A stretch of DNA of 64,000 bases from Acidimicrobiia bacterium (GTDB lineage Bacteria; Actinomycetota; Acidimicrobiia; Spongiisociales; UBA5794), in assembly GCA_026985095.1 (NCBI GenBank), contig JALSQW010000021.1, positions 1-64,000 on the forward strand, read 5' to 3'. This document shows positions 8,403-17,603 of this stretch, piece by piece (position 1 is the stretch's first letter; every line of letters starts with the position of its first letter). Under the pieces are notes generated by a model. The model had not been told where the DNA came from, made no database searches, and worked only from the letters and a program-made list of their open reading frames with translations. Made by a program: the position numbers and the translations under genes.

Positions 8403-9064
8403 CGGGGCGTCTCGAGGACGTAGCCGACGCCGCGAACCGTGCGGATGAGGGGCGGGCGCCCCAGCTTCCGGCGCAACGAGGCGACGTGGACGTCGACGGT
8501 GTTGGACATCGGGTCGGTCAGCTCGTCCCAGCAATGCTCGATCAGGTCGCTGCGCGACACGACGGCGCCGGCCCGGGTCGCGAGGGTCGTCAAGACGCAC
8601 ATCTCCTTGTTCGTCAGCGCCAACAGCACCCCGGCGCGCCTGACCTCGGCCCGGGAACTGTCCACGGTCAGATCACCCACGCTCACCACCGGCGGGAGCA
8701 TCGCGGCCTTTCGGCGACACAGGCTGCGGACACGGGCGACGAGCTCCTCCATCGCGAACGGCTTGACCAGGTAGTCGTCGCCTCCCGCCTCGAACCCGGC
8801 GACCCGGTCGGCGACGGCGTCCTTGGCGGTGAGGAACAGCGCCGGCGTGGTCGACCCGGCGGCGCGCATCTCGCCGACGAGCTCGATCGTGTCGCCCGAC
8901 GGGACGGCTCGGTCGAGGACGACGCAGTCGTACTCGTTGACGGCGACCCTCTCGGTGGCGTCGGGCAGGTCGGCGGCGACGTCGACGGCGAACCCGGTGC
9001 TCCGCAGCCGTCGCTCCAACGCACCGCGCAGCTCCGGATCGTCCTCCACGATGAGCACCCTCAT
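8399..9064 (-). CDS. OmpR-type response regulator
   Basis: MRVLIVEDDPELRGAL receiver and winged-helix output (GVGYVLETPR); 4-bp overlap with kinase. Confidence 0.92.
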   Translation of the reverse strand: MRVLIVEDDPELRGALERRLRSTGFAVDVAADLPDATERVAVNEYDCVVLDRAVPSGDTIELVGEMRAAGSTTPALFLTAKDAVADRVAGFEAGGDDYLVKPFAMEELVARVRSLCRRKAAMLPPVVSVGDLTVDSSRAEVRRAGVLLALTNKEMCVLTTLATRAGAVVSRSDLIEHCWDELTDPMSNTVDVHVASLRRKLGRPPLIRTVRGVGYVLETPR

Positions 9065-9119
9065 GGCCGTGATGGTGCCACAGGTCGCTCGCTGCGCACA
9101 GTCGCCGCGCCCGCCGTGG

Positions 9120-9125
9120 TAGCGT
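9120..9125 (+). promoter_or_regulatory. TAGCGT -10-like hexamer 7 nt before selW-like ATG (leaderless candidate)
   Basis: TAGCGT-cccggcc-ATG. Confidence 0.45.
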
Positions 9126-9132
9126 CCCGGCC

Positions 9133-9372
9133 ATGCAGATCAGCATCGAGTACTGCGCCCAGTGAGGCTATCGGGACCGCGCCGTGCGCGCGGCCGATGC
9201 CCTGCTCGAGGCGTTCGAGCACCAGATCGAATCGTTGACGCTCATCCCCTCCCGAGGCGGCGTCTTCGAGGTCGTCGCCGACGGCACCTTGGTCTACTCC
9301 AAGAAGGAGACGGGTCGCCACGCCGATCTGGAGGAGGTCGTCGACCCGATCCGCGAGTTGTTGAACCGATAG
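9133..9372 (+). CDS. SelW/Rdx family selenoprotein, Sec (U) encoded by TGA at 9163-9165: MQISIEYCAQUGYRDRAVRAADALLEAFEHQIESLTLIPSRGGVFEVVADGTLVYSKKETGRHADLEEVVDPIRELLNR
   Basis: IEYCAQ-TGA gives CxxU; downstream frame keeps SelW signatures (GGVFEV..DG.LVYSKKETGRH); bSECIS-like hairpin after TGA. Confidence 0.85.
9166..9201 (+). promoter_or_regulatory. bSECIS-like stem-loop GGC-t-ATCGG-ga-CCGCGC-(CGTGC)-GCGCGG-CCGAT-GCC
   Basis: Starts directly after TGA; apical loop begins 17 nt after TGA and has G at loop position 2. Confidence 0.65.
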
Positions 9373-9403
9373 CGGCGGTCTCCGCCTGATCGTCGTCGAC
9401 GTC

Positions 9404-10966
9404 TCAGCCTCGCCACACCGGGCGCTCCCGATCGACGAGTACCTCGGCTCCGCCCACGTACGTCGCGTCGACGCCGGCGCGGCGCAGCTCGTCGGGAGTG
9501 GCGGCGAGGGGGTCGACGTCGAGCACGACGAGATCCGCCGGGCTCCCGACTGCCAGCGGTGGAGCCTCGCCCATCGCGGCGGCGGCGCCGGTCGTGAACA
9601 GGGCGAGGGCCTCGCCGGCGTCCAAGCGCTCGGCCGGCCAGATCCCTGCCCGGTCTCGGGCGGCCGCCATCCCCCACAGCGGATGCGGAGGCTCCACGGG
9701 ACAATCCGATCCGCCGGCGAGCAGAGCGCCGGCATCGAGGAGGGACCGAAGGGGATAGGTCAGCGGGAGACGCTCGGGCCCGACTCTGCGCTCCAGCCAC
9801 GTCGTCTCCGACGCCAGGAACGCCGGCTGGACCGACGCCACGATGCCGAGATCGGCGATGCGGGTGACGTCGTCGGGAAGGAGCACGGAGGCGTGCTCGA
9901 GGCGGAGCCGCCGAGGGTCGATCCCTCCCGCCACGAACCCTTCGAACACGTCGAGGACCTCGTGGCAGGCGCGGTCCCCGATCGCGTGGATCGCCACGTC
10001 GCCTCCCAGATCCAGCGCCGCCGCCGCCAAAGCGACGTCTTCGTCGGTCAGCCTGAGCATCCCGGTCGATCCCGGTGCATCGTGATAGCCCCTGCACAGG
10101 GCGGCCGTGTGGCCCCCGAGGCTCCCGTCGGCGAACAGCTTCACGCCCGCCCAGCGCACCTTCGGTCCGGCCTCGGACAGCCGCGCCGCGGCGTCCTCGA
10201 GGTCCGCCGTGGACCGGGCGATGACGAAGCCGTGGAGCCGGATGGGGAGATCGCCGGCGGCCGCCACCACCAGCGCCACCTCGTCGCCGAGGCTCGCCCA
10301 CGGACCGTTCCCCAGGCCGAGCATCGCTCCGATGGACGTGAGGCCGAGTCCGGCGAGCCCGGCCATGGCGTCCACCAACGTCGGTGCATCGACGAGCGCC
10401 GACACGTCCAGGGCGGTGGCGACCAGGTCGATCGCGGTCTCTCGCAGCACCCCGGTGGGCACCCCCGCGGCGTCTCGGTCGATGGTGCCTCCGGGAGGGT
10501 CCGGCGTCGAGGCGTCGATCCTGCCGGCGATCAGCGCCACCGTGTTGGCCACGGCCACATGGCCGCAGTACCGCTTCAGCAGGACGGGTCGGTCGGGCAG
10601 CGCCGCGTCGAGTTCGTCGCGGACCGGGAGCCGCCCCTCGGCCAGGCTCTCGTCGTCGAGGCGCAGCCCGAGCACCGGCCCGGTCGTGGATGCTGCGGCG
10701 TCGGCGATCCGAGCGGTGACCTCGGCGAGATCGGCCGCGTCCTTCAACCCGATCCCGGCCAGGGTCGCGGCGTAGGGCACGGGATGGAAGTGGGCGTCCC
10801 GCAGACCCGGGGCGATGAACGCGCCGGGGAACCGCTCCTCGACCAGGCCGGGTCGGCGGAGCTCGGCGGCGGATCCGACGGCGACGATGCGGTCGCCTCG
10901 GATCTCCACCGCATCGCTTCCTTCCGGCCCGGAGGCCACCGACTGGGCGACGATCAGGCGGCTCAC
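9404..10966 (-). CDS. Amidohydrolase family 3 (YtcJ-like)
   Basis: GAFIAPGLRDAHFHP, VAIHAIGDRACHEVLD, GGSDCPVEPPHPLWGM; GTG start overlaps upstream stop. Confidence 0.88.
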   Translation of the reverse strand: MSRLIVAQSVASGPEGSDAVEIRGDRIVAVGSAAELRRPGLVEERFPGAFIAPGLRDAHFHPVPYAATLAGIGLKDAADLAEVTARIADAAASTTGPVLGLRLDDESLAEGRLPVRDELDAALPDRPVLLKRYCGHVAVANTVALIAGRIDASTPDPPGGTIDRDAAGVPTGVLRETAIDLVATALDVSALVDAPTLVDAMAGLAGLGLTSIGAMLGLGNGPWASLGDEVALVVAAAGDLPIRLHGFVIARSTADLEDAAARLSEAGPKVRWAGVKLFADGSLGGHTAALCRGYHDAPGSTGMLRLTDEDVALAAAALDLGGDVAIHAIGDRACHEVLDVFEGFVAGGIDPRRLRLEHASVLLPDDVTRIADLGIVASVQPAFLASETTWLERRVGPERLPLTYPLRSLLDAGALLAGGSDCPVEPPHPLWGMAAARDRAGIWPAERLDAGEALALFTTGAAAAMGEAPPLAVGSPADLVVLDVDPLAATPDELRRAGVDATYVGGAEVLVDRERPVWRG

Positions 10967-11751
10967 GATCGGAGATGCTCGGGGAGATGGGCCGCCACCG
11001 TCGAGCGGAGCTCGCCGTGCACCGAGCCGTTGGTGGCCACGACCATCGGGGTCTCCGGGATCGACGGTGTCCCATCGACGTCCGTGACGACGCCGCCGGC
11101 TTCCCGCACGATGAGGATCCCGGCCGCCTGATCCCACGGGGCGATGCCGAGCTCGAAGTACCCGTCGTAGCGACCCGCCGCCACCCAGGCGAGATCCAGC
11201 GCCGCCGAGCCGAATCGCCGGACCCCGTTCACGCGCTCGAGGACCGCCCCCAGGGTCGCCGCGTAGGCGGGTCCATGATCGCCGTGGTCGTAGGGGAACC
11301 CGGTGGCGACCACGGCCGCTTCGAGGCGGGCGACGCCCGATACCCGGATCGGCCGACCGTCGAGGGTCGCCCCCTCGCCTGCCGCGGCGGCATACCGTTC
11401 CCCGCGGAGCGGATCGACGATCACGCCGACCAGGGGACGATCGCCCTCCCACAGGGCGACCGACACGGCGATGTGGGGGATCCCGTGCACGAAGTTCACC
11501 GTGCCGTCGAGCGGGTCGACGATCCACCGTCGTCGCCCTCCCATCGCCGCTCCGGACTCCTCGGCGAGGATCGCGTCGTCGGGTCGGTGGCGGCGGATCG
11601 TCTCGACAACGGCGGCTTCGGCAAGTCGATCGATCTCGGTCACCGGATCGAAGCGGCGCTTCATGTCCGTGTGGAAGGTGGAACCGAAACGGTCGGCGAG
11701 GATCTCGGCGCCCGTTTCGGCTGCTCGGATGGCGACGGTCAGATCGTCCAT
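10963..11751 (-). CDS. Inositol monophosphatase family phosphatase
   Basis: ILAEESG, WIVDPLDGTVNFVHGIPHIAVSVAL, WDQAAGILIVREAGG. Confidence 0.9.
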   Translation of the reverse strand: MDDLTVAIRAAETGAEILADRFGSTFHTDMKRRFDPVTEIDRLAEAAVVETIRRHRPDDAILAEESGAAMGGRRRWIVDPLDGTVNFVHGIPHIAVSVALWEGDRPLVGVIVDPLRGERYAAAAGEGATLDGRPIRVSGVARLEAAVVATGFPYDHGDHGPAYAATLGAVLERVNGVRRFGSAALDLAWVAAGRYDGYFELGIAPWDQAAGILIVREAGGVVTDVDGTPSIPETPMVVATNGSVHGELRSTVAAHLPEHLRS

Positions 11752-11809
11752 GAGACGCCAGCCTACGGCGTCTCCACCATCCTCCGGTCGCCGGTAGGCT
11801 CCCCAGCCG

Positions 11810-13297
11810 ATGTACCTCTATCTCGCCGTCATCGCCAGCGCCGCGCTGATGTGGGCGGCCTTCCCGCCCCTCGACCTGGGGCCGCTGGCGTTCGTGGCGG
11901 CGGCACCGTTCTTCTGGGCGATCCGGCGGGTGGAACGGCCCAGCGAGGCCGCCACCGTCGGGTTCGTGTGGGGGATCTTGTTCTTCGGAGGGCTGCTGTG
12001 GTGGATCTCCGTGCTCGGCACCGTGGCGTGGGTCCCGTTGACGATCTTCATGGCGTCGATGTTCACCGCCTACGCCCTGTGGGTGTGGACCTTCCGGCTG
12101 TGGACCCCATGGCGATGGTGGTTGGTCGCCATCGGAGGATGGGCGCTCATGGAGTTCCTTCGCGCTCGCTTCCCCTTCGGCGGCTTCCCATGGGGCTCCC
12201 TGGGGTACGCGGCGGGCGGCTCCGGTCCCATGATCGGCTCCGTGCAGTGGATCGGACCGTCGGGATGGTCGGTCCTCGCCATCGCCTTCGCGGCCGGCCT
12301 CGCCCTGTTCGTCGAGGACCGCAAGAACTGGCGGTTCATCGTCGACCCCGGCGTCGTCATCGTCCTGCTCGGCATCGCCGGGAGCTTCTTCGCCCCGACC
12401 GCCGAAGGGCAGGCGCTTCGGGTAGCGATCGTCCAAGGCAATTCGCCGTGCCCGATGGTGCACTGTCAGAACGAGAACGAACGCATCTACCGGTCCCATC
12501 TCGAGCTCACTCGGACGATCCCCGCGGGCGGCGCCGACCTCGTCGTGTGGGCGGAGAACTCCTTCGGTCCTCCCTTCGAGCCGGAAGGCAACGACACCGT
12601 TCGCAACGAGCTCATCGAGGAGGCGTCGCGGATCGGCGCCTACCTGCTCGTCTCGGGGACCCGACTCGTCGGTGACGATGGATTCCTGAACGTCAACGTC
12701 CTGTTCTCTCCCGAAGGCGTCCAGGTGGGTGAATACGCCAAACGGCATCCGGTCCCGTTCGGCGAGTACGTGCCCCTGCGCAAGCTCCTCGGGTTCATCC
12801 CGCAGCTCGATCAGATCCCTCGCGACATGGTGCCGGGCACCGACGCCATCGTGTTCCCCACCCCCCAGGGGACCATCGGCAGCGTGATCTCGTTCGAAGG
12901 GGCGTTCGATCGGTCGATCCGGTCCGTCGTGCGCGCCGGGGCGGATGTCCTGGTGGTCGCCACCAACGAGTCCAGCTTCGATGTCTCCCCGGCGTCGGAT
13001 CAACTCATCGGGATGACCAGGGTCAACGCCGCCGCGGTGGGTCAGGACCTCGTTCACGCCGCGATCACGGGACGGTCGGCGTTCATCCGCGCCGACGGCA
13101 CGGTGGGGGAACGAACCGGCCTGTTCGAGGCGACGATCCTGTACGGTCTGGTCCAGATGCGGGTGGCCGGTCCGACGATCTTCACCCGCTTCGGGGACTG
13201 GGTGATGCTGCTGTCCTTCCTGGGGATCGCTCTGGCGGTGTTCTGGCCCGGTGAGGGCAGCCTCGAGTCGCGCCTCGTCGCACGGAGAGAAGCGTAG
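11810..13297 (+). CDS. lnt: Apolipoprotein N-acyltransferase
   Basis: Multi-TM N-terminus plus nitrilase domain (VVWAENSFGPPF, KRHPVPFGEYVPLRKLL, VVATNESSFD). Confidence 0.92.
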   Translation: MYLYLAVIASAALMWAAFPPLDLGPLAFVAAAPFFWAIRRVERPSEAATVGFVWGILFFGGLLWWISVLGTVAWVPLTIFMASMFTAYALWVWTFRLWTPWRWWLVAIGGWALMEFLRARFPFGGFPWGSLGYAAGGSGPMIGSVQWIGPSGWSVLAIAFAAGLALFVEDRKNWRFIVDPGVVIVLLGIAGSFFAPTAEGQALRVAIVQGNSPCPMVHCQNENERIYRSHLELTRTIPAGGADLVVWAENSFGPPFEPEGNDTVRNELIEEASRIGAYLLVSGTRLVGDDGFLNVNVLFSPEGVQVGEYAKRHPVPFGEYVPLRKLLGFIPQLDQIPRDMVPGTDAIVFPTPQGTIGSVISFEGAFDRSIRSVVRAGADVLVVATNESSFDVSPASDQLIGMTRVNAAAVGQDLVHAAITGRSAFIRADGTVGERTGLFEATILYGLVQMRVAGPTIFTRFGDWVMLLSFLGIALAVFWPGEGSLESRLVARREA

Positions 13298-13314
13298 GCG
13301 TCCGTCCGTCCGTT

Positions 13315-13338
13315 TTTGCAATGTCTCGATAGTGCAAA
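13315..13338. promoter_or_regulatory. Inverted repeat TTTGCA-N12-TGCAAA in an AT-rich island upstream of a small gene
   Basis: tttgcaatgtctcgatagtgcaaa; unusually AT-rich for this window. Confidence 0.5.
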
Positions 13339-13446
13339 TTATGATGGCCTGCTACATCACCGAAGCTCGGGAACCGGCCGTCGCTCCGCTCCGTATCACG
13401 GAGTCGGAACGGTCGGGCCCTACCACCGACGGGAGGAGCAGATCCC

Positions 13447-13638
13447 ATGTCAGACATCCTCAAGGCGTCCCGCCCCTCGGGGCGGTCGCGGCGGCCGAAG
13501 ACCTTCGACGAAGGGCGCACCTGCGCCGCCTCGGGCTGCATCACGGTGCTGTCCCGGTACAACCGGTCCGAGTACTGCAACACCCACAAGCCGGTGAAGT
13601 ACCCGCGGCTGCGAGGGGTCATCAACGCCGAGGGCTGA
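13447..13638 (+). CDS. Small (63 aa) predicted Zn-binding protein (CxxxxC...CxxH)
   Basis: RTCAASGCITVLSRYNRSEYCNTHKPVKYPRLRG; GGGAGGAG SD upstream of ATG. Confidence 0.7.
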   Translation: MSDILKASRPSGRSRRPKTFDEGRTCAASGCITVLSRYNRSEYCNTHKPVKYPRLRGVINAEG

Positions 13639-13690
13639 CCCCGCAGTCCCCCCGGCGCCGCCGCGCCAGCCCGTCCACGAGACCGGCCGC

Positions 13691-14671
13691 TCAGGCGCCG
13701 TCGGGCACGATCCAGGTCCCTGCGGTCCCCCCGATCGCCGCGGGAAGCGACCCCACGTTGGTGATGAGGCTCGGCCGTCCGATCCGCTCCGCATAGTCGG
13801 CTGCCGCCTCCACCTTGGGGCCCATGGATCCGGCCGGGAACGCTCCCGAATCCAGGAGCCTGCGGGCTTCACCCACCGGCAACACCTCGATGGGTCGCTC
13901 CCGGTCGGTTCCGAACGCCTCGAAGACACACGGTACCTCGGTGAGGATGACGAAACCCGCGGCACGCAGGTCCACGGCGATCGTCGACGCGGTCCGGTCC
14001 TTGTCGATCACCCCCTCGACGCCCTCCAGCCTCCCACCGGCGTCGACGACCGGGATCCCCCCGCCGCCACCGGCGATGATCAGATGTCCATGGCGGGTCG
14101 CGTCGGCGATCGTGTGGATCTCCACGATCCGGCGAGGCTGCGGCGACGGCACGACCCGTCGCCAGCCTCGTTGCGGCACCTCGACGAACCGCCATCCGAA
14201 CCCCGCGGACAGACGACGAGCCTCGATGCGATCGAAGAACGGGCCGATCGGTTTGGTGGGCGTCGCGAACGCCGGGTCGTCGTGATCGACCACCACCTGG
14301 GTGACGAGTGCCGCCACCTCGACATGCCGTCCCCCCGCGGCGAGGCGGCTCCTGATCGACGCCGCCAACCGGTACCCGATCGCGCCTTGGGTCTGGGCGA
14401 CCAGTTCGTCGAGGGACTCGGGGGGGATCCGGTCGCGGGTCGCTTCGACCCGCAGCGCCAGCCGACCGACCTGCGGTCCGTTGCCGTGGACCAGGACGAG
14501 TCCGGCATGGTCCGGCAGGAGCACCAGCAGGGCCGATGCGAACTCGTCCAGCCGCCGCGCCAGGCCCTCGTCGTCGTCCGCCGCCGGGTCGGGGAGCAGC
14601 GCGTTGCCTCCGAACGCCAGGACGATGGGTCGGTTGGGCGCGTCCTCCCATGGAGGAAGCCGGAGGTCCAC
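13691..14671 (-). CDS. arcC: Carbamate kinase-like amino acid kinase
   Basis: LAFGGNALLP, VHGNGPQVG, AGGGGGIPVV, EGVIDKDRTAS, GSMGPKVEAA. Confidence 0.87.
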   Translation of the reverse strand: MDLRLPPWEDAPNRPIVLAFGGNALLPDPAADDDEGLARRLDEFASALLVLLPDHAGLVLVHGNGPQVGRLALRVEATRDRIPPESLDELVAQTQGAIGYRLAASIRSRLAAGGRHVEVAALVTQVVVDHDDPAFATPTKPIGPFFDRIEARRLSAGFGWRFVEVPQRGWRRVVPSPQPRRIVEIHTIADATRHGHLIIAGGGGGIPVVDAGGRLEGVEGVIDKDRTASTIAVDLRAAGFVILTEVPCVFEAFGTDRERPIEVLPVGEARRLLDSGAFPAGSMGPKVEAAADYAERIGRPSLITNVGSLPAAIGGTAGTWIVPDGA

Positions 14672-14675
14672 CTCG

Positions 14676-15944
14676 TCAGGACTCGTAGCCGTCGAGGCCC
14701 CGATCGAGGATGTCGATCCCGTGATCGAGCTCCTCGACGGTCACCGTCAGCGGAGGGATGAACCTGATGATGTTCCCGTCCGGGCCGCACGGCAGGATGA
14801 ACATGCCCTCGTCGATCGCGTGGGCCGACACGGTGGCGAAGGCATCAGGGTCCGGTCGGCGGTCGTCGGCGACCAGCTCGACGCCGATCATCAGACCCAA
14901 CCCGCGCACGTCGCCGATCGTCGGATGCTTCGACTTCAGCTCGTTGAGGCGACCGAACGCGTGGTCCGACAGCTTCGCCACACCGGGGATCACCTCGCCG
15001 AGCATGTCGACGACCGCCGTCGAAGCCGCGCACGACACCGGATTGCCACCGAACGTGGTGCCGTGGGAGCCGGCCGGCCACCTGGAGAAGATCTCCCGCG
15101 ACGCTCCCACCGCCGAGAGCGGCAGGCCGTTGGCGATCGCCTTGCCCATGACGAGGATGTCGGGCTGAACGCCGTAGACCTGGCTGGTGAACCAGTCGCC
15201 GGTGCGGCCGAAGCCGGTCTGGACCTCGTCGACGATCATCAAGATCCCATGCTCGTCGGCTAGCGATCGGATCGCAGCGAGGAAATCGTGCCCGGCCGGG
15301 TAGTACCCGCCTTCACCCTGGAGCGGCTCGATGAGGAACGCGGCGACCTCCGACGGCATGACCTCGTGCTTGAACATCCGCTCGAGCTCATCGAGGGCGA
15401 GCTGATCGGCGTGCTCCTTGGACACCCCCCACCGGTAGGGATGCGGGAACGGGGTCACGAAGACCGACGGAAGCAGCGGATGGTACCCCTGCCGGTACTT
15501 GGCTTTCGATGTGGTGTACGTGACCGATCCCATCGTGCGACCGTGGAACCCTCCCCGGAACACGACGATCCCCTGGCGTCCCGTGGTCTTGCGGGCGAGC
15601 TTGACCGAGGCTTCGACCGCCTCGGCCCCCGAGTTCATGAAGAACACCTGCTCGATCGACGACGGGGTGACCGACACGAGACGCTCGGCGGCTGTGATCA
15701 ACGACCCGTAGAGGTAGGTTCCGCCGGCATGCCAGAGCCGGTCGATCTGGGCTTCGACGGCTGCCTGGACCGGAGGTGGGCGGTGACCCAGGTTGGTGAC
15801 CGCGATCCCGCAGGCGAAATCGAGGTACCGCTTGCCGTCGGCATCGGTCACCCAGCTCCCTTCGCCATGGACGATCTCGATCTCGGTATCGAACGAGATG
15901 ACCGGTGGAATCAGCTGGTGGAGTCGGTCGGACAGATCGGACAT
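14676..15944 (-). CDS. Class III aminotransferase (4-aminobutyrate aminotransferase-like)
   Basis: FFMNSGAEAVEASVKLAR, GGFHGRTMGS, DEVQTGFGRTG, MGKAIANGLPLSAV, HGTTFGGNPVSCAA; SD GAGGAGGTGT. Confidence 0.9.
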   Translation of the reverse strand: MSDLSDRLHQLIPPVISFDTEIEIVHGEGSWVTDADGKRYLDFACGIAVTNLGHRPPPVQAAVEAQIDRLWHAGGTYLYGSLITAAERLVSVTPSSIEQVFFMNSGAEAVEASVKLARKTTGRQGIVVFRGGFHGRTMGSVTYTTSKAKYRQGYHPLLPSVFVTPFPHPYRWGVSKEHADQLALDELERMFKHEVMPSEVAAFLIEPLQGEGGYYPAGHDFLAAIRSLADEHGILMIVDEVQTGFGRTGDWFTSQVYGVQPDILVMGKAIANGLPLSAVGASREIFSRWPAGSHGTTFGGNPVSCAASTAVVDMLGEVIPGVAKLSDHAFGRLNELKSKHPTIGDVRGLGLMIGVELVADDRRPDPDAFATVSAHAIDEGMFILPCGPDGNIIRFIPPLTVTVEELDHGIDILDRGLDGYES

Positions 15945-16082
15945 GGGGACACCTCCTCGGTGGGCGGCCGGTCGGCCGCGGTACGCGTCGCATGCGTGGG
16001 TATCGTTGCCCGTTACGGGGCAGCGAAGAGATGCCCTCGGCTCTCGCGTGGCGTCATGGCCCGGATTATGCACCCGATCCGG

Positions 16083-17594
16083 TCACTTGTCTGCCACGAA
16101 CCTCTCCAGATCCGCAGGGCTCGTGACGATCGATCGTTCCGTCCCGTCGTCCACCGCGACGACGAACGTGCCAGCCACGACGTCGACCCGCAGCTCCGCC
16201 GACGTGCCCGAGCCCTCCCACCGCATCGTCAGCTCGTCGGTGCGCTCCCCCAGCGACCAGGCCCCGGCGAACGCCGGGAAACGGTTGCGGAACCGGATCA
16301 GCGCCAGGAGGTCCTGCACGACCGGACGGGCCAACGCCACCGCGACCTCCGATCTGTCGTAGAAGCGCCGGTTGATGTCCCTCCCGACGCCGGTCCGGCG
16401 CATGAGCGCCAGGTCGTTCTCACCGGCGAGAAGACCGACGTAGTAGATCTGCGGGATGCCCGGGGTGAACAGCTGGATCGCCCGGGCCGTCAGGTAGCTG
16501 GTGTCGTTCCGTGCGACCGCGTCGTAGAAGGTCGTGTTGACCTGGTAGACGTCGAGGTTGCCGGCGCGGGCGCCGGTCGCTCGACGGCTCGCGTCGTGGG
16601 TGTTGGCGTGGATCCACTCGACCAGGGTGGAGATCTGGTCGGCCGTGAGGAGCCCCGGGGTGGCCGGCTCGATGTCGTCGGGGCCGACATCGACGACGCC
16701 GATGCCGTCGTGCGTGTCGAGGACCGTCACCGCGTTGCGGGGTCGCAACGCCAGCCACTTCCGGAGGGGGGACGCGTCGCCTCGGGCCAGCATCCACAGC
16801 ACGAGCGGCGGGAGGGCGAAGTCGTAGACGAGGTCGGCCACCTGGGCGACCTGGATCTGGCGAGCGTGGTGGGCGTGGACCTCGACGAGCGCCCGTAGTC
16901 CCCGGCGATGCAGGTTCCGTTGCATCCGGCCGATGAACGCCAGCGTTGCCGGGGTCATGAAACACGACGTTCCCGGGGTCTTGACGGCGTACCCGACGGC
17001 GTCGAGACGGACCGTCGAGACCCCGTGCGCGGCGAACGTGGAGGCGATCCGTTCGAGATAGGCCGCTGTGCGGGGATCGTCGACGGCCAGATCGATCTGG
17101 CGGGCGGTGAACGTCGTCCAGGCCAGACGTCGGGAGCCGTCGTCGAGACGCACCACCGTCAGGGGAAGGCCGGGACGGGGACGGTAGATCCGTAGGAGGT
17201 CCTCCTCGGTCGCTCCGTCGGGGAACACGGTCGAAAGGAAATGGAACATGGTGGCGTACGGGGACGCAGCGCCGCGATCGAGGAAGTCGCGGAACTCGAT
17301 GGACTCCGCCGAGATGTGGTTGACGATCAGGTCGGCGGTGACCGCGTACCGTCGAGCCAGTGTGGCGACGTCTTCCCACGATCCGAGCCGGGGATCGACG
17401 GTGGCGTGGTCGATCGGATCGAACCCGTGATCGGCGCCGTCGAAGGGGACGAAGAAGGGAAGGAGATGGATCCCGCCGAAGACCCCCGCCAGGGGCCCGT
17501 CGAGGAGGTCCATCAACGCCGGGATGGTTCCTCCCATCCGGTCGGCGTAGGCGATCAGCTCGACCTGCGGGCCCGTGGAGGCGGCATTGCCCAT
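16083..17594 (-). CDS. GH13 sucrose phosphorylase-like
   Basis: YADRMGGTIPALMDLL, GGIHLLPFFVPFDGADHGFDPIDH, DLIVNHIS, VRLDAVGYAVK, LDTHDGIGV, FTPGIPQIYYVG. Confidence 0.87.
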   Translation of the reverse strand: MGNAASTGPQVELIAYADRMGGTIPALMDLLDGPLAGVFGGIHLLPFFVPFDGADHGFDPIDHATVDPRLGSWEDVATLARRYAVTADLIVNHISAESIEFRDFLDRGAASPYATMFHFLSTVFPDGATEEDLLRIYRPRPGLPLTVVRLDDGSRRLAWTTFTARQIDLAVDDPRTAAYLERIASTFAAHGVSTVRLDAVGYAVKTPGTSCFMTPATLAFIGRMQRNLHRRGLRALVEVHAHHARQIQVAQVADLVYDFALPPLVLWMLARGDASPLRKWLALRPRNAVTVLDTHDGIGVVDVGPDDIEPATPGLLTADQISTLVEWIHANTHDASRRATGARAGNLDVYQVNTTFYDAVARNDTSYLTARAIQLFTPGIPQIYYVGLLAGENDLALMRRTGVGRDINRRFYDRSEVAVALARPVVQDLLALIRFRNRFPAFAGAWSLGERTDELTMRWEGSGTSAELRVDVVAGTFVVAVDDGTERSIVTSPADLERFVADK

Positions 17595-17603
17595 CCGCTC
17601 GGG

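Noticed and set aside
9163-9165. Interpreting the TGA after MQISIEYCAQ as a genuine stop or pseudogene lesion
   Set aside because: Position at the CxxU residue, an intact downstream SelW-like frame and a bSECIS-like hairpin make recoding more likely, though a genome-level check of Sec machinery is needed.
9404-13321. 1305-aa open frame on the minus strand in the ORF track
   Set aside because: Only the part up to about 10966 (amidohydrolase) has family motifs. The upstream part is antisense to lnt and overlaps IMPase out of frame, with Arg/Pro/Gly-rich composition typical of spurious high-GC frames.
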